This document shows positions 16,742-26,223 of a stretch of DNA of 64,000 nt, in pieces (positions within the stretch are counted from its first letter, which is position 1; each line of letters starts with the position of its first letter). Under the pieces are notes generated by a model, which had not been told where the DNA came from, made no database searches, and saw only the letters and a program-made list of their open reading frames with translations. Both the position numbers and the translations under genes were made by a program. Origin of the DNA: Planomonospora sp. ID67723 (GTDB taxonomy: Bacteria > Actinomycetota > Actinomycetes > Streptosporangiales > Streptosporangiaceae); NCBI RefSeq assembly GCF_015711605.1, contig NZ_JABTEZ010000003.1, forward strand, positions 558,001-622,000, read 5' to 3'.

Positions 16742-18415
16742 ATGAACGTGGTGGTCGTGCCGGGGGCCGACGGAGGCGGCCTGCTGCGGCCCGGCGGGCG
16801 CGGGGCCGTGGCCGTCACGGACCTGGCGGCGGCCGTGCGGGAGCTGGAGGCCGGCGGCGGGGCGGGTCCGGAGCGCGATGAGGCCGACGGGGGCGCGAAC
16901 GGCGGCGTGAGCAGCGGTGCGAACGGCGCGGGGCCGCCGCGCTGGGTCTGGGCCGACACGGGGGAGGTCTATCCCGCCCTGCTCGCCCGAGGGGTACGGC
17001 TCTCGCGCTGCCACGACCTCGCACTGACCGAGGGCCTGCTCCTGGCGTACGAAGGCCGTTACGGCGAGCCCCGTTCGGCCCGGGCGGCCTACGCCCGGCT
17101 GCACGGCCTGCCGGTCCCGCAGGACCACCACGCGCCCGAGGCGCGGCAGGCCACGCTGTTCGAGGAGGAGCCCGACCCGCTGGGCGCGGAGCAGGCCGGG
17201 GAGGTCCACGCCGACCAGCTCCGGCGGATCGGGGCGCTGCCCGACCCGCACCGGTTCCGGCTGCTGGTCGCGGCCGAGTCGGCCGGGGCGCTGATCGCCG
17301 CGGAGATGGGCCACGACGGCATGCCCTGGCGGAGGGCCGAGCACGACGCGCTGCTGGCCGAGATGCTCGGCCCGCGCCCGGTGCACGGCATGCGCCCGGC
17401 CAAGCTTCAGGCGCTGGCCGACCAGGTCGCGGCCGCCTTCGGCACGGCGTTCAACCCCGACTCCTCGCAACAGATCATCAAGGCCTTCAAGTCCGCCGGC
17501 CTGACCCTCTCCTCGACCAGGGCCCACGAGCTGCGGCGGCTCGACCATCCCGGTGTCGCGCCGCTGCTGGCCTACAAGGAGCTGGCCAGGTTCCACAGCT
17601 TCCACGGCTGGGCCTGGGCCGATCAGTGGGTCCGCGACGACCGCTTCCGCCCGGAGTTCGTCGTGGCCGGCGTGGTGACCGGCAGGTGGGCGACCAGCGG
17701 GGGCGGCGCGCTGCAGATCCACAGGGCCATGCGCAGGGCCGTCGTGGCCGACGAGGGCTGGACGCTGGTGGTCGCCGACGCCGCCCAGCTCGAACCCCGG
17801 GTGCTGGCGGCGATGGCCGGGGACGGCGGGCTGGCCCGGGCGGCGGGGCAGGCCGACCTCTACCGGGCGCTCGCCCAGGCGTTCGGCGGCGAGCGCGACC
17901 ATGCGAAGATCGCCATGCTCTCGGCGATGTACGGCGGGACCAGCGGGGACGCCCCCAAGCTGCTGGCCGTGATGCGCCAGCGCTTTCCCGCCGCCTACCG
18001 GTTCGTGGAGGACGCGGCCCGGGCGGGGGAGGAGGGCAAGCTGGTCCGCTCCTGGCTGGGCCGCACCTGCCCGCCGCCCTCGGCCCGCTGGAGGGAGCTG
18101 GTCTCCGGTCCCGAGGGCGGCCGGGCGGCCCGCGACCGGGGGCGCTTCACCCGCAACTTCGTGGTGCAGGCGACCGCCGCCGAGTGGGCGCTCGCCCTGA
18201 TGGCGGTGCTGCGCGGGCTGCTGCCCGACCCTGCCCGGCTGGTGTTCTTCCAGCACGACGAGGTGATGGTGCACTGCCCGGCCGAGCAGGCGGACGAGGT
18301 GGTCGCAGCGGTCGGCCGGGCCGCCGAGGAGGCGAGCCGGCTGCTGTTCGGCCCGACCCCGGTCCGCTTCCCGATGGAGACCGCCGTGGTGCGCTGCTAC
18401 GCCGACGCCAAGTGA
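16742..18415 (+). CDS. Short family-A DNA polymerase (bifunctional exonuclease/polymerase type)
   Basis: A 557-residue protein. The polymerase motifs are present: motif A as VVADAAQLEPRVLA (canonical DYSQIELR), motif B as HAKIAMLSAMYGGTSGDAPKL, and motif C as FFQHDEVMVHC. The N-terminal third shows only a degenerate 3'-5' exonuclease-like region and no 5'-nuclease domain. It is far shorter than PolA. Actinomycetes carry this accessory enzyme besides PolA; its role in repair is presumed. The ATG is the first start that excludes a proline-rich out-of-gene extension. Confidence 0.85.
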   Translation: MNVVVVPGADGGGLLRPGGRGAVAVTDLAAAVRELEAGGGAGPERDEADGGANGGVSSGANGAGPPRWVWADTGEVYPALLARGVRLSRCHDLALTEGLLLAYEGRYGEPRSARAAYARLHGLPVPQDHHAPEARQATLFEEEPDPLGAEQAGEVHADQLRRIGALPDPHRFRLLVAAESAGALIAAEMGHDGMPWRRAEHDALLAEMLGPRPVHGMRPAKLQALADQVAAAFGTAFNPDSSQQIIKAFKSAGLTLSSTRAHELRRLDHPGVAPLLAYKELARFHSFHGWAWADQWVRDDRFRPEFVVAGVVTGRWATSGGGALQIHRAMRRAVVADEGWTLVVADAAQLEPRVLAAMAGDGGLARAAGQADLYRALAQAFGGERDHAKIAMLSAMYGGTSGDAPKLLAVMRQRFPAAYRFVEDAARAGEEGKLVRSWLGRTCPPPSARWRELVSGPEGGRAARDRGRFTRNFVVQATAAEWALALMAVLRGLLPDPARLVFFQHDEVMVHCPAEQADEVVAAVGRAAEEASRLLFGPTPVRFPMETAVVRCYADAK

Positions 18416-18452
18416 TGCCGTGCCGGGCCGGCGGGGCGGGGCCGGGCGGCGG

Positions 18453-19877
18453 TCAGCGGCGCAGGACCAGCCAGACGCCGGCGGCCGTCACCATGACGGC
18501 CACGGCCGTGCCGAGGGTGCCGTAGGACAGAGTCTCCACGATCACCCCGGCCGCCACCGTGCCGGTCGCGCCGCAGGCGTTCATCACCAGGTCCGACAGC
18601 CCCTGCACGGCGGGGCGCCGCTCCAGCGGCACCGACTCGGTGAGCATCGCCGATCCGGAGACCAGGCCGCAGGACCAGCCGAGTCCGAGCAGCACCAGCC
18701 CGGCGGTCACCTGCGGCACGCCGTGCTCGCCCGCCGTACCGGCCAGGACGGCGGCGGCGAGCAGCAGCGCCATGCCGAGCACCAGCACCTGGACCCGGCC
18801 GATCCGGTCGGCCAGCCAGCCGACCACCGGGGAGAGCACGTACATGCCGACGACGTGGAGGCTGATCACCAGGCCGATGACCGTGACGCCCGCGCCGTGG
18901 TGGTCGAGGTGGATCGGGGTCATCGACATGATCGACACCATGGCGGTGTGGCTGACCGCGATCGCGGCGAGCGCGCGCAGCGCGGCGGGGGACTCGCGCA
19001 GCGAGCGCCACGCGGCGCGCAGCGCGCCCTCGGCCTTCGCAGTTCCGGTCTTCACAGGGCCCAGCGGGCTCCCGTCCTCCGGGGCGACGGCCGGCTCCGT
19101 GCCCTTGAGGTCGGCCGCCGGGACCGCCGCGGCGCCGTCGTCCACCGCGGCGCCGTCGTCCGGAGCGGCACCGGTCCCGGGGGCGGCGCCGCTCCGGGGG
19201 ACCCTGCCGGGCCCGGAACCGGTGATCGAGCGGGCCAGGACCAGTGGGTCGGGACGCATGCCGATCATGATGATGCCCAGGGCGAGGGCGAAGGCCAGCA
19301 GGGCCAGGACGAACGGGCCGGTGTAGTCGGCCAGGCCGAACCGCCGGCCGAGGCCGTCGGCGGGACCGGCGAGGTTGGGCCCGGCGACCGAGCCGATCGT
19401 GGCCGCCCACACCACCCACGACAGGTGGCGGGCGGAGTGGCCGGGCGGGGAGAGGTCCGTGGCCGAGTAGCGCGAGGCCAGGTTGCCCGCGCTGCCGCTG
19501 CCGAACAGCACCAGCCCGGCCAGCAGCAGCGGCCAGGACCCGGCGGTGATGGCGAGCACCGTGATCAGGCAGCCGAGAATCGCGCAGGTGTAGGCCAGGG
19601 TCAGCCCGGTCCGCCGCCCTCCCCTGCCGGCGGCCTTGGCCGTGGGCAGCGCGAACAGCGCGGCGCCGAGCACGGTCGCGGTGCCGGCCAGTCCGCCGAT
19701 CGCCTCCGAGCCGGAGAGCTTGGTGACCACCACCGAGCTGAGCGTGAACCCCACGGCGACCCCCATCCCGCTGGTGATCTGCGCGGCGGTCAGAACACCC
19801 AGGGTCCGCCGCTGCACGGCGGTCACGGCTGGAGCACTCATGGGGGACAAATCAGTGTTCGCCTGGGTCGCGGTCAT
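18453..19877 (-). CDS. MFS transporter
   Basis: A 474-residue protein with 12 predicted hydrophobic segments in two halves, joined by an unusually long (about 75-residue) Ala/Asp/Gly-rich cytoplasmic loop near the middle. The second half has the MFS loop motif GWLADRIGR. Substrate unknown. It lies 73 bases downstream of the minus-strand Ser/Thr kinase gene and may share its transcript. Confidence 0.85.
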   Translation of the reverse strand: MTATQANTDLSPMSAPAVTAVQRRTLGVLTAAQITSGMGVAVGFTLSSVVVTKLSGSEAIGGLAGTATVLGAALFALPTAKAAGRGGRRTGLTLAYTCAILGCLITVLAITAGSWPLLLAGLVLFGSGSAGNLASRYSATDLSPPGHSARHLSWVVWAATIGSVAGPNLAGPADGLGRRFGLADYTGPFVLALLAFALALGIIMIGMRPDPLVLARSITGSGPGRVPRSGAAPGTGAAPDDGAAVDDGAAAVPAADLKGTEPAVAPEDGSPLGPVKTGTAKAEGALRAAWRSLRESPAALRALAAIAVSHTAMVSIMSMTPIHLDHHGAGVTVIGLVISLHVVGMYVLSPVVGWLADRIGRVQVLVLGMALLLAAAVLAGTAGEHGVPQVTAGLVLLGLGWSCGLVSGSAMLTESVPLERRPAVQGLSDLVMNACGATGTVAAGVIVETLSYGTLGTAVAVMVTAAGVWLVLRR

Positions 19878-19950
19878 GCGTGAAGTCTGCCATCACCCGT
19901 GATCACAACCCATGCGGGGTACCGGTATAACCCCCCCTCGGGCCGCGCCG

Positions 19951-22107
19951 TCAGGGCGTGGGGTCGAAGGTGCCGAAGAACGCCTCGATCAGCCCGGCGC
20001 TCTTCTCCCAGTCGATGTCCTTCACCCGGACCGCGATCTGGTAGGCGCTCTCGCCGTTCACCGCCACGTAACGGGTCAGCCCGTGCATCGGCACGACGCC
20101 GTCGACGTAGGTGTACTCCCAGTCCGCGGCCTTCCATCCGCCGTAGGAGACCGGGGCCACGCCGACCTCGGTGTACTCCTCCAGGCCCGCCTTGTCGACC
20201 TTGCCGAGCGCGGCCACCGGGTCGGCGACCGGCACCTCGGTGACGACGATGCTCCGGCCGCCGCTCTTCGGCCCGGAGAAGGTGACGGTGCCGTCGTCGC
20301 TCGCCTTCACCGTCCAGTTGTCGGGCACCGCGCCCGAGATGCCGCCTCCGCTCAGCTTCCTGAACCCCTTGGGGATCACGCCGTCCCTGCGCGAGGACGG
20401 CACGGGGTCGGCGGGTGCGGAGATCGCCGGTGCCGACGTGCCGGTCTCGGGGGCGGACGAGTCGCCGGGCAGCAGGATCAGCAGCGCGGCGACGACCACG
20501 CCCACCGCCCCGATCCCGGTCACCAGGAGCAGGCGCGGGGTCGGGCGCCCGTCGCGCATCCAGTCCTCGCCGGAGGAGCTCCTGCGGCGCGCGCTCCTGC
20601 GGCTCTCGGAGGTCGCGGTATCCCGGAACCTCCCGGCCCGCCGGGGCCCGGTGTCCAGAGCCTCGCGGGCGGAGGCAGTGGGGGGGAGGATCGGTGCCGG
20701 GGTGCCGGGGGCCGCGGCGGGCCGGGCGGTCGCGTTCGGGGAGATCTCGCCGGAGGCGCTGCGCAGCGGGTCGAAGCTGCGCATCGGGTCGAACGGGTCG
20801 GCGCCGGCGGTGCCGAACGGATCCGCGCCGTTCGTCCCGAACGGGTCCCCCGAGGCGCCGGGACCGGCGGCCCGGCCCAGCTCGGCGGAGGTGCTGCGCA
20901 GCGCGTCGTAGCCGCGCCGGTGCCCGCCGGAGGGGATGTGCGGGACGTCGGCCACCTGCCCGGAGGTGGACAGCAGGTCGGTGCGGTGCGCTCCCGACGG
21001 GCTGGACAGCGCGTCGTAGCCCACGGGGTGGCCGCCGGAGACGCTGCTCTGCGGGTCGTACGGCACGCGCACCGGGCCCGAGGGGGTCTCGATGATCCGG
21101 GAGGGCATCGGGCCGGACGGCGGGTCCAGCGGCGGCATGAGGTGCATCGGCATGGAGTTGCCGGGGACCGGCATCACCGTGGGCACCTGGGAGTTGGGCC
21201 CCCGGTTCGGGGTGTTGGAGCCGTGGCTGCGCAGCACCTGCTCCAGCATGTCGGAGACCTGGGCCGCGGAGATCCGGTCCGCGGGGTTCTTGCGGAGCAG
21301 CCCTTCGATGATGCCCGCCAGCGCCCCGGCGCGCAGCGGCCGGGCGGGCTCCTGGGTGAGGATCGCGCCGAGGACGGCCATCGCGTCGGGTCCCTCGTAC
21401 GGCGGGCGGCCCTCGACCGCCGCGTACAGGGTGGCGCCGAAGGACCACAGGTCGGCGGCCTGAGTGATCGGCTGGCCGGAGAGCCGCTCCGGCGGGATGT
21501 AGGCCGGAGAGCCCATCAGCAGGCCGGTCTGGGTGATCGTGACGTCACCCTCGATGGCGGCGATGCCGAAGTCGGTGAGTACCACCCGGTCGGCGGTGAG
21601 CAGCACGTTGCCCGGCTTGATGTCGCGGTGCAGGATCCCGGCGGCGTGCGCGTGGCGCAGCGCGTCCAGGACCCTGATGCCGATCTCGGCGGCCTGGGCC
21701 ACCGGCAGCGGCCCGCTCTGCCGTACGGCCTGCTCCAGAGACCAGGCGCGGACGAGCTCCATCACGATCCAGGGACGTCCGTCCTCCTCGACGACGTCGT
21801 GGACGGTCACGATCCCCGGATGGCTGATCCGGGCCGCCGAGCGCGCCTCGCGCATCATGCGCCGGTGCGCCACCTGCTTGCCGGCGTGGTCCAGGCCGTA
21901 GGGAAGGATCAGCTCCTTGACCGCGACGTCCCGGTCGAGCAGCACGTCGTGCGCGTGCCAGACCATGCCCATGCCGCCCCGGCCGACCGGCGACATCAGG
22001 CGGTAGCGCCTGCCCACCAGTCTTCCCTGTCCCTCCGGTGCGGTCCCCGTGATGTTCGCACCTTCCGGTCCAGGGGGTACCTTGCCGATCAAGCGGTCCG
22101 CCGACAT
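19951..22107 (-). CDS. Membrane-anchored Ser/Thr protein kinase
   Basis: A 718-residue protein. The kinase domain is at about 33-290 (VGRGGMGMVWHAHD, AVKELILP, LHRDIKPGNVLL, TDFGIA, GSPAYIPPERL). A 220-residue Pro/Ser/Gly-rich linker follows, with near-repeats of DALSSPSG and ADPFGT type. One transmembrane helix lies near 535 (LLLVTGIGAVGVVVAALLIL). The ectodomain has about 165 residues (GISGAVPDNWTVKASDDGTVTF to the end). The ectodomain is unrelated by eye to the one in the kinase encoded at 13.5 kb. Ligand unknown. Confidence 0.9.
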   Translation of the reverse strand: MSADRLIGKVPPGPEGANITGTAPEGQGRLVGRRYRLMSPVGRGGMGMVWHAHDVLLDRDVAVKELILPYGLDHAGKQVAHRRMMREARSAARISHPGIVTVHDVVEEDGRPWIVMELVRAWSLEQAVRQSGPLPVAQAAEIGIRVLDALRHAHAAGILHRDIKPGNVLLTADRVVLTDFGIAAIEGDVTITQTGLLMGSPAYIPPERLSGQPITQAADLWSFGATLYAAVEGRPPYEGPDAMAVLGAILTQEPARPLRAGALAGIIEGLLRKNPADRISAAQVSDMLEQVLRSHGSNTPNRGPNSQVPTVMPVPGNSMPMHLMPPLDPPSGPMPSRIIETPSGPVRVPYDPQSSVSGGHPVGYDALSSPSGAHRTDLLSTSGQVADVPHIPSGGHRRGYDALRSTSAELGRAAGPGASGDPFGTNGADPFGTAGADPFDPMRSFDPLRSASGEISPNATARPAAAPGTPAPILPPTASAREALDTGPRRAGRFRDTATSESRRSARRRSSSGEDWMRDGRPTPRLLLVTGIGAVGVVVAALLILLPGDSSAPETGTSAPAISAPADPVPSSRRDGVIPKGFRKLSGGGISGAVPDNWTVKASDDGTVTFSGPKSGGRSIVVTEVPVADPVAALGKVDKAGLEEYTEVGVAPVSYGGWKAADWEYTYVDGVVPMHGLTRYVAVNGESAYQIAVRVKDIDWEKSAGLIEAFFGTFDPTP

Positions 22108-22209
22108 ACCCCGCCCCCATGTCCAGCCCTATTTGTGAGGTTGAACACGATATATGGCTCACATTCGGTAATGGAAGCTGGGGCATGGAGAAAGCGTTGC
22201 AGGATATTT

Positions 22210-22260
22210 GTCAGAGGCTGATGTTCTTTGTGTGACGACGGCCGCCGGGCCGCCTCTGAC
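22210..22260. repeat. 9-bp inverted repeat downstream of the DUF1116 gene
   Basis: GTCAGAGGC (22210-22218) and GCCTCTGAC (22252-22260), perfect arms with a 33-base GC-rich loop, 66 bases after the DUF1116 stop and 103 bases before the kinase start. It may terminate the leftward allHFG operon. The rest of the 22108-22325 gap shows nothing else I recognise. Confidence 0.4.
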
Positions 22261-22325
22261 ATGGGCGGACGCTGAGCGCCGCGGACGCCCTCCCGGGCCG
22301 GCCGCGCTTTATCGGAAACGATCAC

Positions 22326-23720
22326 TTACCCGACCGGTACGGCCCGTGCCAGCGCGGCCAGCGCCTCGGTGAACGCCGAGGCAGGCGGGGTGACCAGGCC
22401 CGCGCCCACCTGCCCGGTGCCCGCGACCCGGCCCGCGATGCCGGTGTTCACCGTGGGCAGCACGCCGGTCCTGGCCACCAGCGTCACGTCCACGCCGACC
22501 GGCGTGCCCCGGAAGCCGAGACCGGGGATCTGGTAGGCCGGATGCTCGGCGAGGGTGATCTCGTACATCGACCGGGTGGCCGCGGTGGCCTCGGAGACGT
22601 CGCCCCCGACGAACCTGACGATCGCCGGGGCCGCCGCCATCGCGAAGCCGCCCAGCCCCGCCGTCTCGGTGATCGTCGAGTCGCCGATGTCGGGGTTGGC
22701 GTCCGCCGGGCCGTACGCGCCGAGGTAGAGCCCGTCCGGCACCCCCGCCGGGCCGGTGAACCAGCGCCCGCCGAGACCGGAGACCTGGATCCCGAAGTCG
22801 GTGCCGTTGCGCGCCATCGCGACGACCATGGTGGAGCCCGGCACGTCCCTGGCCGCGTCCGCGCTCACCTTGCACGCGGCCATGCCCGCGTTGAGGAAGA
22901 AGTGGTCGTTGCCGGCCGCGAAGCGCAGCACCTCGGCCGCGCGGGCGGGGGCGGCCTCCACCAGTCCCGGTGCCAGCTCGCGCACCAGGAGCGAGGTCGC
23001 GGCGCGGTTGCGGTTGTGCAGTTCGTCGCCCATCTGCAGGGCCTGCGCGATCAGCGCCCGCAGATCCAGTGGGCCGGTCAGCTCCAGGGCGGCCCGCAGG
23101 GCGGGGCCGAGCACCTCGTCCATCCAGCGCAGCCGGCCGATCACCTCGGGCCCGTAGGCGCCGTAGCGCAGCACCTTGCCGAGCCCCTCGTTGAGCGAGC
23201 AGTAGGCGGTGCCCCCGTGCTCGGCGTCGCGCACCTCGAACATCCACATCGACGGGCTGACCACGCCCGCCATCGGTCCCACCGTCCGGTGGTGGTGGCA
23301 GGGCTCCAGCCGGGCCCGCCCGGCGGCCAACCGGTCCTCCGCCTCCCGCGCGTCGGAGGCCAGGCCCTCCAGCAGCATCGCGCCGATCAGCGCGCCGCGC
23401 ATCGGTCCCGAGGCGCGTTCCCACTCGATCGGCGGCCCGGCGTGCAGGAACGTGCCCGGAGGCAGGTCCAGCACCTCGTGCGCGGGCCGTACCGCGACGA
23501 GCTGCGGGCGGGCGGAGACCAGCCTGCCCGCGGCCCGGGCGTTGGCGGCGGTCCTGCGGGGATCGGCCAGCACCCGGGCCAGGTCGTCCTCGGTGCCGGG
23601 CATCGGCGGGCGCCAGTCCACCGCCACGCGCGGTACGGCCTGCGCGTCCAGCGCCTGGCCGAGCACGTCCGCCCCGGCCGTGATCACGCGGGGCTCGCCG
23701 GAGAGCATGGACAACGTCAT
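22326..23720 (-). CDS. allG: DUF1116 protein, AllG/YlbE-like oxamate carbamoyltransferase subunit
   Basis: A 464-residue DUF1116 protein. Recognisable blocks are LVAVRPAHEVL, FLHAGPPIEWERASGPMRGA, GVVSPSMWMFEV, GDELHNRNRAA and FFLNAGMAACK. In E. coli the ylbE, fdrA and ylbF products together make the oxamate carbamoyltransferase that closes anaerobic allantoin breakdown. All three homologues lie side by side here (allH, allF, allG order), each close to or overlapping the next. The ATG has AGGAG upstream. The function is assigned from family and neighbours. Confidence 0.82.
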   Translation of the reverse strand: MTLSMLSGEPRVITAGADVLGQALDAQAVPRVAVDWRPPMPGTEDDLARVLADPRRTAANARAAGRLVSARPQLVAVRPAHEVLDLPPGTFLHAGPPIEWERASGPMRGALIGAMLLEGLASDAREAEDRLAAGRARLEPCHHHRTVGPMAGVVSPSMWMFEVRDAEHGGTAYCSLNEGLGKVLRYGAYGPEVIGRLRWMDEVLGPALRAALELTGPLDLRALIAQALQMGDELHNRNRAATSLLVRELAPGLVEAAPARAAEVLRFAAGNDHFFLNAGMAACKVSADAARDVPGSTMVVAMARNGTDFGIQVSGLGGRWFTGPAGVPDGLYLGAYGPADANPDIGDSTITETAGLGGFAMAAAPAIVRFVGGDVSEATAATRSMYEITLAEHPAYQIPGLGFRGTPVGVDVTLVARTGVLPTVNTGIAGRVAGTGQVGAGLVTPPASAFTEALAALARAVPVG

Positions 23721-23791
23721 CGAAGGCTCCTGAGAGGGAGAGGACGGGCCCGGGGCGTTCCCGGCGGGTCCTGCCCGGGGCCGCGGGTCAA
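23717..23791 (-). CDS. Micro-ORF bridging allF and allG
   Basis: A 24-codon open frame from a TTG that overlaps the allF stop (TTGA) to a TGA overlapping the allG start (ATGA). Arg/Pro-rich, no recognisable peptide. One of seven bridging frames; coding status uncertain. Confidence 0.25.
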   Translation of the reverse strand: MTRGPGQDPPGTPRARPLPLRSLR

Positions 23792-25215
23792 CGGGCACCC
23801 GCCAGGACGGCCGCGTGCCGGGCGGCCTGCGCGTTGGAGGCGAACACGTCCGCCCCGGCCGCGCGCAGCGCCTCGGCCTGGGCGCCGAGTCCCTGGGGGT
23901 CGCCCTCGGAGCCGACGAGGGCGGCGACCACGGGCACGCCCCGCGAGACGGCGGCGGCGATCGCGGGCGCGAGCCGTGCGGCGGGGTCGGGGTCGGCGCC
24001 GTGGCCGAGCACCACGTCGAGCAGGACGACGTCACCGGGGGCCGCCGCCGACAGGGCCTCCAGCCGGAGCGACGGGTCGATCATCGGGTGGGCGCGGCCC
24101 CGGGTGTAGGCGTCGTCGCCGTAGTCGGTGAACTCCCCGGCCCCGGCGGTCAGCCGGGCCTCGGTGCAGAGCGTGCCGCCCGAGTAGATCCCGCGCAGCC
24201 GTCCCGGCCGGCCGGCCGCCCGGCGCGGCGGGCCACCGGCGGCGGGCCACGACGGCCATTCGGGGACCGCCTTCCCCAGCGCCCGCAGGACGGTCTCCGC
24301 CGCGGCGGTCATGTCGTCCCCGGAACCGAGGAAGGAGGTCACCACGGGAGTGGCGAGCTTCTCCACCGCCTCCCGGACGGCCTGCGCGGTCTCCGGCGCG
24401 GCGGGCTTGGAGATCAGGACGATCAGCTCGGTCGCGGGATCGGCGTCGAGCGCGTCCAGGGCACGGAGTGTGGAGATCCCGCCCACCTCGGCGGAGAGGT
24501 CGCGCCCGCCGACGCCCAGCACGTGGCTGACCCCCACGCCCGCCAGGTCCAGCAGGCAGGTCACCTGCTGCGCGCCGGTCCCCGAGGCCGCCACCACCCC
24601 GACCGGTCCCGGCCGGAGGACGTTGGCGAATCCGAGACCCGCCCCGCCGATCACGGCGGTGCCGCAGTCGGGGCCCATGACCAGCACTCCGAGCTCCCCG
24701 GCCCGGCGCTTGAGCAGGACCTCCTGCTCGACGGGCACGTTGTCACTGAAGATCATGACGGAGTGGCCCGCCTCGATCGCGTCCAGCGCCTCGGCGAACG
24801 CGTGCGGGCCGGGAACCGAGATCAGGACCAGCGCCGACCGTTCCTCGCCGGCGGCGCTCCCGGCTCCCGCCCCGGCGACGGCCCTGAGGGCGGAACGGAC
24901 GGTGCGCGGCGGGTGCTCGGCGGCGGCCGGGCCCGCCGTCCGGAGGGAGAGGTCCGCCAGGAGACGGTCGAGCTCGGCGGCGGCCCGGGCGACGGCGGTC
25001 CCGTCGCCGGCGCGCAGCGCGACCAGGAGGTCCGCCGGGCCGGCGCCGGGGAGGGCGAAGCCCAGCTCGGCGGCGATGCCGAGGTTGAGCTCGGTGGCCA
25101 TGGCCACCACGGCGACCTCCACCCCGGGCAGCCCGGAGAGCGCCTGGCTGACCCGCATCAGGCTCACCGAGTCGTGGTACACCCCGGTGCGCACCTGGAC
25201 CAGATCGTCGCTCAC
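23788..25215 (-). CDS. allF: FdrA-family protein, AllF-like oxamate carbamoyltransferase subunit
   Basis: A 475-residue protein related to the succinyl-CoA-synthetase alpha fold. Seen are the N-terminal VRTGVYHDSVSLMRVS, then ISVPGPHAFAEALDAIEAGHSVMIFSDNV, VLVMGPDCGTAVIGGAGLGFAN, and LDVVLGHGADPDPA in the C-terminal half. These are FdrA hallmarks. The GTG start overlaps the stop of the DUF2877 gene (GTGA), so the two are coupled. Expected product of the complex is carbamoyl phosphate plus oxamate from oxalurate. A carbamate kinase, normally the partner, is not in this window. Confidence 0.85.
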   Translation of the reverse strand: MSDDLVQVRTGVYHDSVSLMRVSQALSGLPGVEVAVVAMATELNLGIAAELGFALPGAGPADLLVALRAGDGTAVARAAAELDRLLADLSLRTAGPAAAEHPPRTVRSALRAVAGAGAGSAAGEERSALVLISVPGPHAFAEALDAIEAGHSVMIFSDNVPVEQEVLLKRRAGELGVLVMGPDCGTAVIGGAGLGFANVLRPGPVGVVAASGTGAQQVTCLLDLAGVGVSHVLGVGGRDLSAEVGGISTLRALDALDADPATELIVLISKPAAPETAQAVREAVEKLATPVVTSFLGSGDDMTAAAETVLRALGKAVPEWPSWPAAGGPPRRAAGRPGRLRGIYSGGTLCTEARLTAGAGEFTDYGDDAYTRGRAHPMIDPSLRLEALSAAAPGDVVLLDVVLGHGADPDPAARLAPAIAAAVSRGVPVVAALVGSEGDPQGLGAQAEALRAAGADVFASNAQAARHAAVLAGAR

Positions 25216-26096
25216 TTCTCCCAGCCTCCGAGGTCGAGGACGGCGGCGAGGCCGATGCGCAGCCCCCACGCCAGGTCGGCGCCGGAGGTGTGGCCGAGCT
25301 GGAGCAGCCGGTGCAGCACGGGCTCCAGCGACTGCCGCCCGGCCAGGGCGCGCAGGACGGCCAGGACCTCTCCGCTGGCCTCGCCCCGCGCCGCACAGTG
25401 CAGCAGCGTCGCCGAGATGGGGGTGGTCCTGCTCCGGGCGTCGAAGGTCACCGCGGCGGCCAGCCAGTCGGCCAGCCAGACCGCGCGGCCCGCTCCGGCC
25501 GCCGCGCCCAGGTGGCGCAGCGCCACCAGCAACCCGGCGAGCACGTCGTCGCCGCTCGGGGTGAGCCCGGGACCCAGGCCGACGAGCTGTTCGGCGGCCA
25601 TGATGCTGTTCAGCAGTGAGGCCTCGGCGCACCCCTCGGCCAGCAGCGCGGCGGCGCCGTTGCCCTCCAGCCCGGGACGCCGGGGAGACCGGTCGCACAG
25701 CCCGGTCAGGGCGGGCAGCGAGCGCGCCAGTTGCGCCGGGTCCACCGGGCCGAGCGGCGGGGCCGGGTCCCACCAGCGGTGGGCCCGCAGGCTGAGCGGG
25801 CCGAACTCGATCGCGCCGTCCCCGACCGAGGCCTCGTCTCCCACGGCGACCCGCGGCAGGCGGTCGCCGAGGACCACCGCGTTGGGCAGCCGGGTGGCCT
25901 CCCCGGTGACCACCGCGATCACGTGCGGTTCGAGCTCCGCGCGGACCTCCAGGTAGACCCCGGCGGGGAAGGCCGCCAGCACCCGCGCGGGACGGCGGGG
26001 CGACTCGAGCATCGGGCGCAGGGCCGCACTGGCCGCGCCGGTCGTCTGCGTTCGCGGATGCGTCCGCGGCGCTCTCGGGCGCGTGCCAACCGTCAT
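25212..26096 (-). CDS. allH: DUF2877 protein, AllH/YlbF-like oxamate carbamoyltransferase subunit
   Basis: A 294-residue DUF2877 protein with LVGLGPGLTPSGDDVLAGLLVAL near residue 170 as the family signature, and FGPLSLRAHRWWDP near 120. First gene of the leftward allH-allF-allG operon. The first 25 residues are Arg/Thr-rich and may not be translated if a later start is used. It is transcribed divergently from the PucR gene, which is the obvious regulator. Confidence 0.82.
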   Translation of the reverse strand: MTVGTRPRAPRTHPRTQTTGAASAALRPMLESPRRPARVLAAFPAGVYLEVRAELEPHVIAVVTGEATRLPNAVVLGDRLPRVAVGDEASVGDGAIEFGPLSLRAHRWWDPAPPLGPVDPAQLARSLPALTGLCDRSPRRPGLEGNGAAALLAEGCAEASLLNSIMAAEQLVGLGPGLTPSGDDVLAGLLVALRHLGAAAGAGRAVWLADWLAAAVTFDARSRTTPISATLLHCAARGEASGEVLAVLRALAGRQSLEPVLHRLLQLGHTSGADLAWGLRIGLAAVLDLGGWEK

Positions 26097-26160
26097 CGGA
26101 CCTCACCATCCATGGCCCGACGGTAGAACGGCACTCGATCACCACCGTACGGAGAAAGCT

Positions 26161-26185
26161 GCCAACAGTACGTCCAAAGGTTGGC
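26161..26185. promoter_or_regulatory. Candidate PucR operator between allH and pucR
   Basis: An inverted repeat GCCAAC (26161-26166) / GTTGGC (26180-26185) in the 127-base divergent intergenic region. TTGG also occurs in known PucR boxes. A GCCA-N4-TGGC element precedes the NCS2 permease gene at 29042-29053, hinting at a shared site. Confidence 0.35.
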
Positions 26186-26223
26186 TCTTCCTGACAGACA
26201 GGTGCATCGGTCACAATCGCCTC

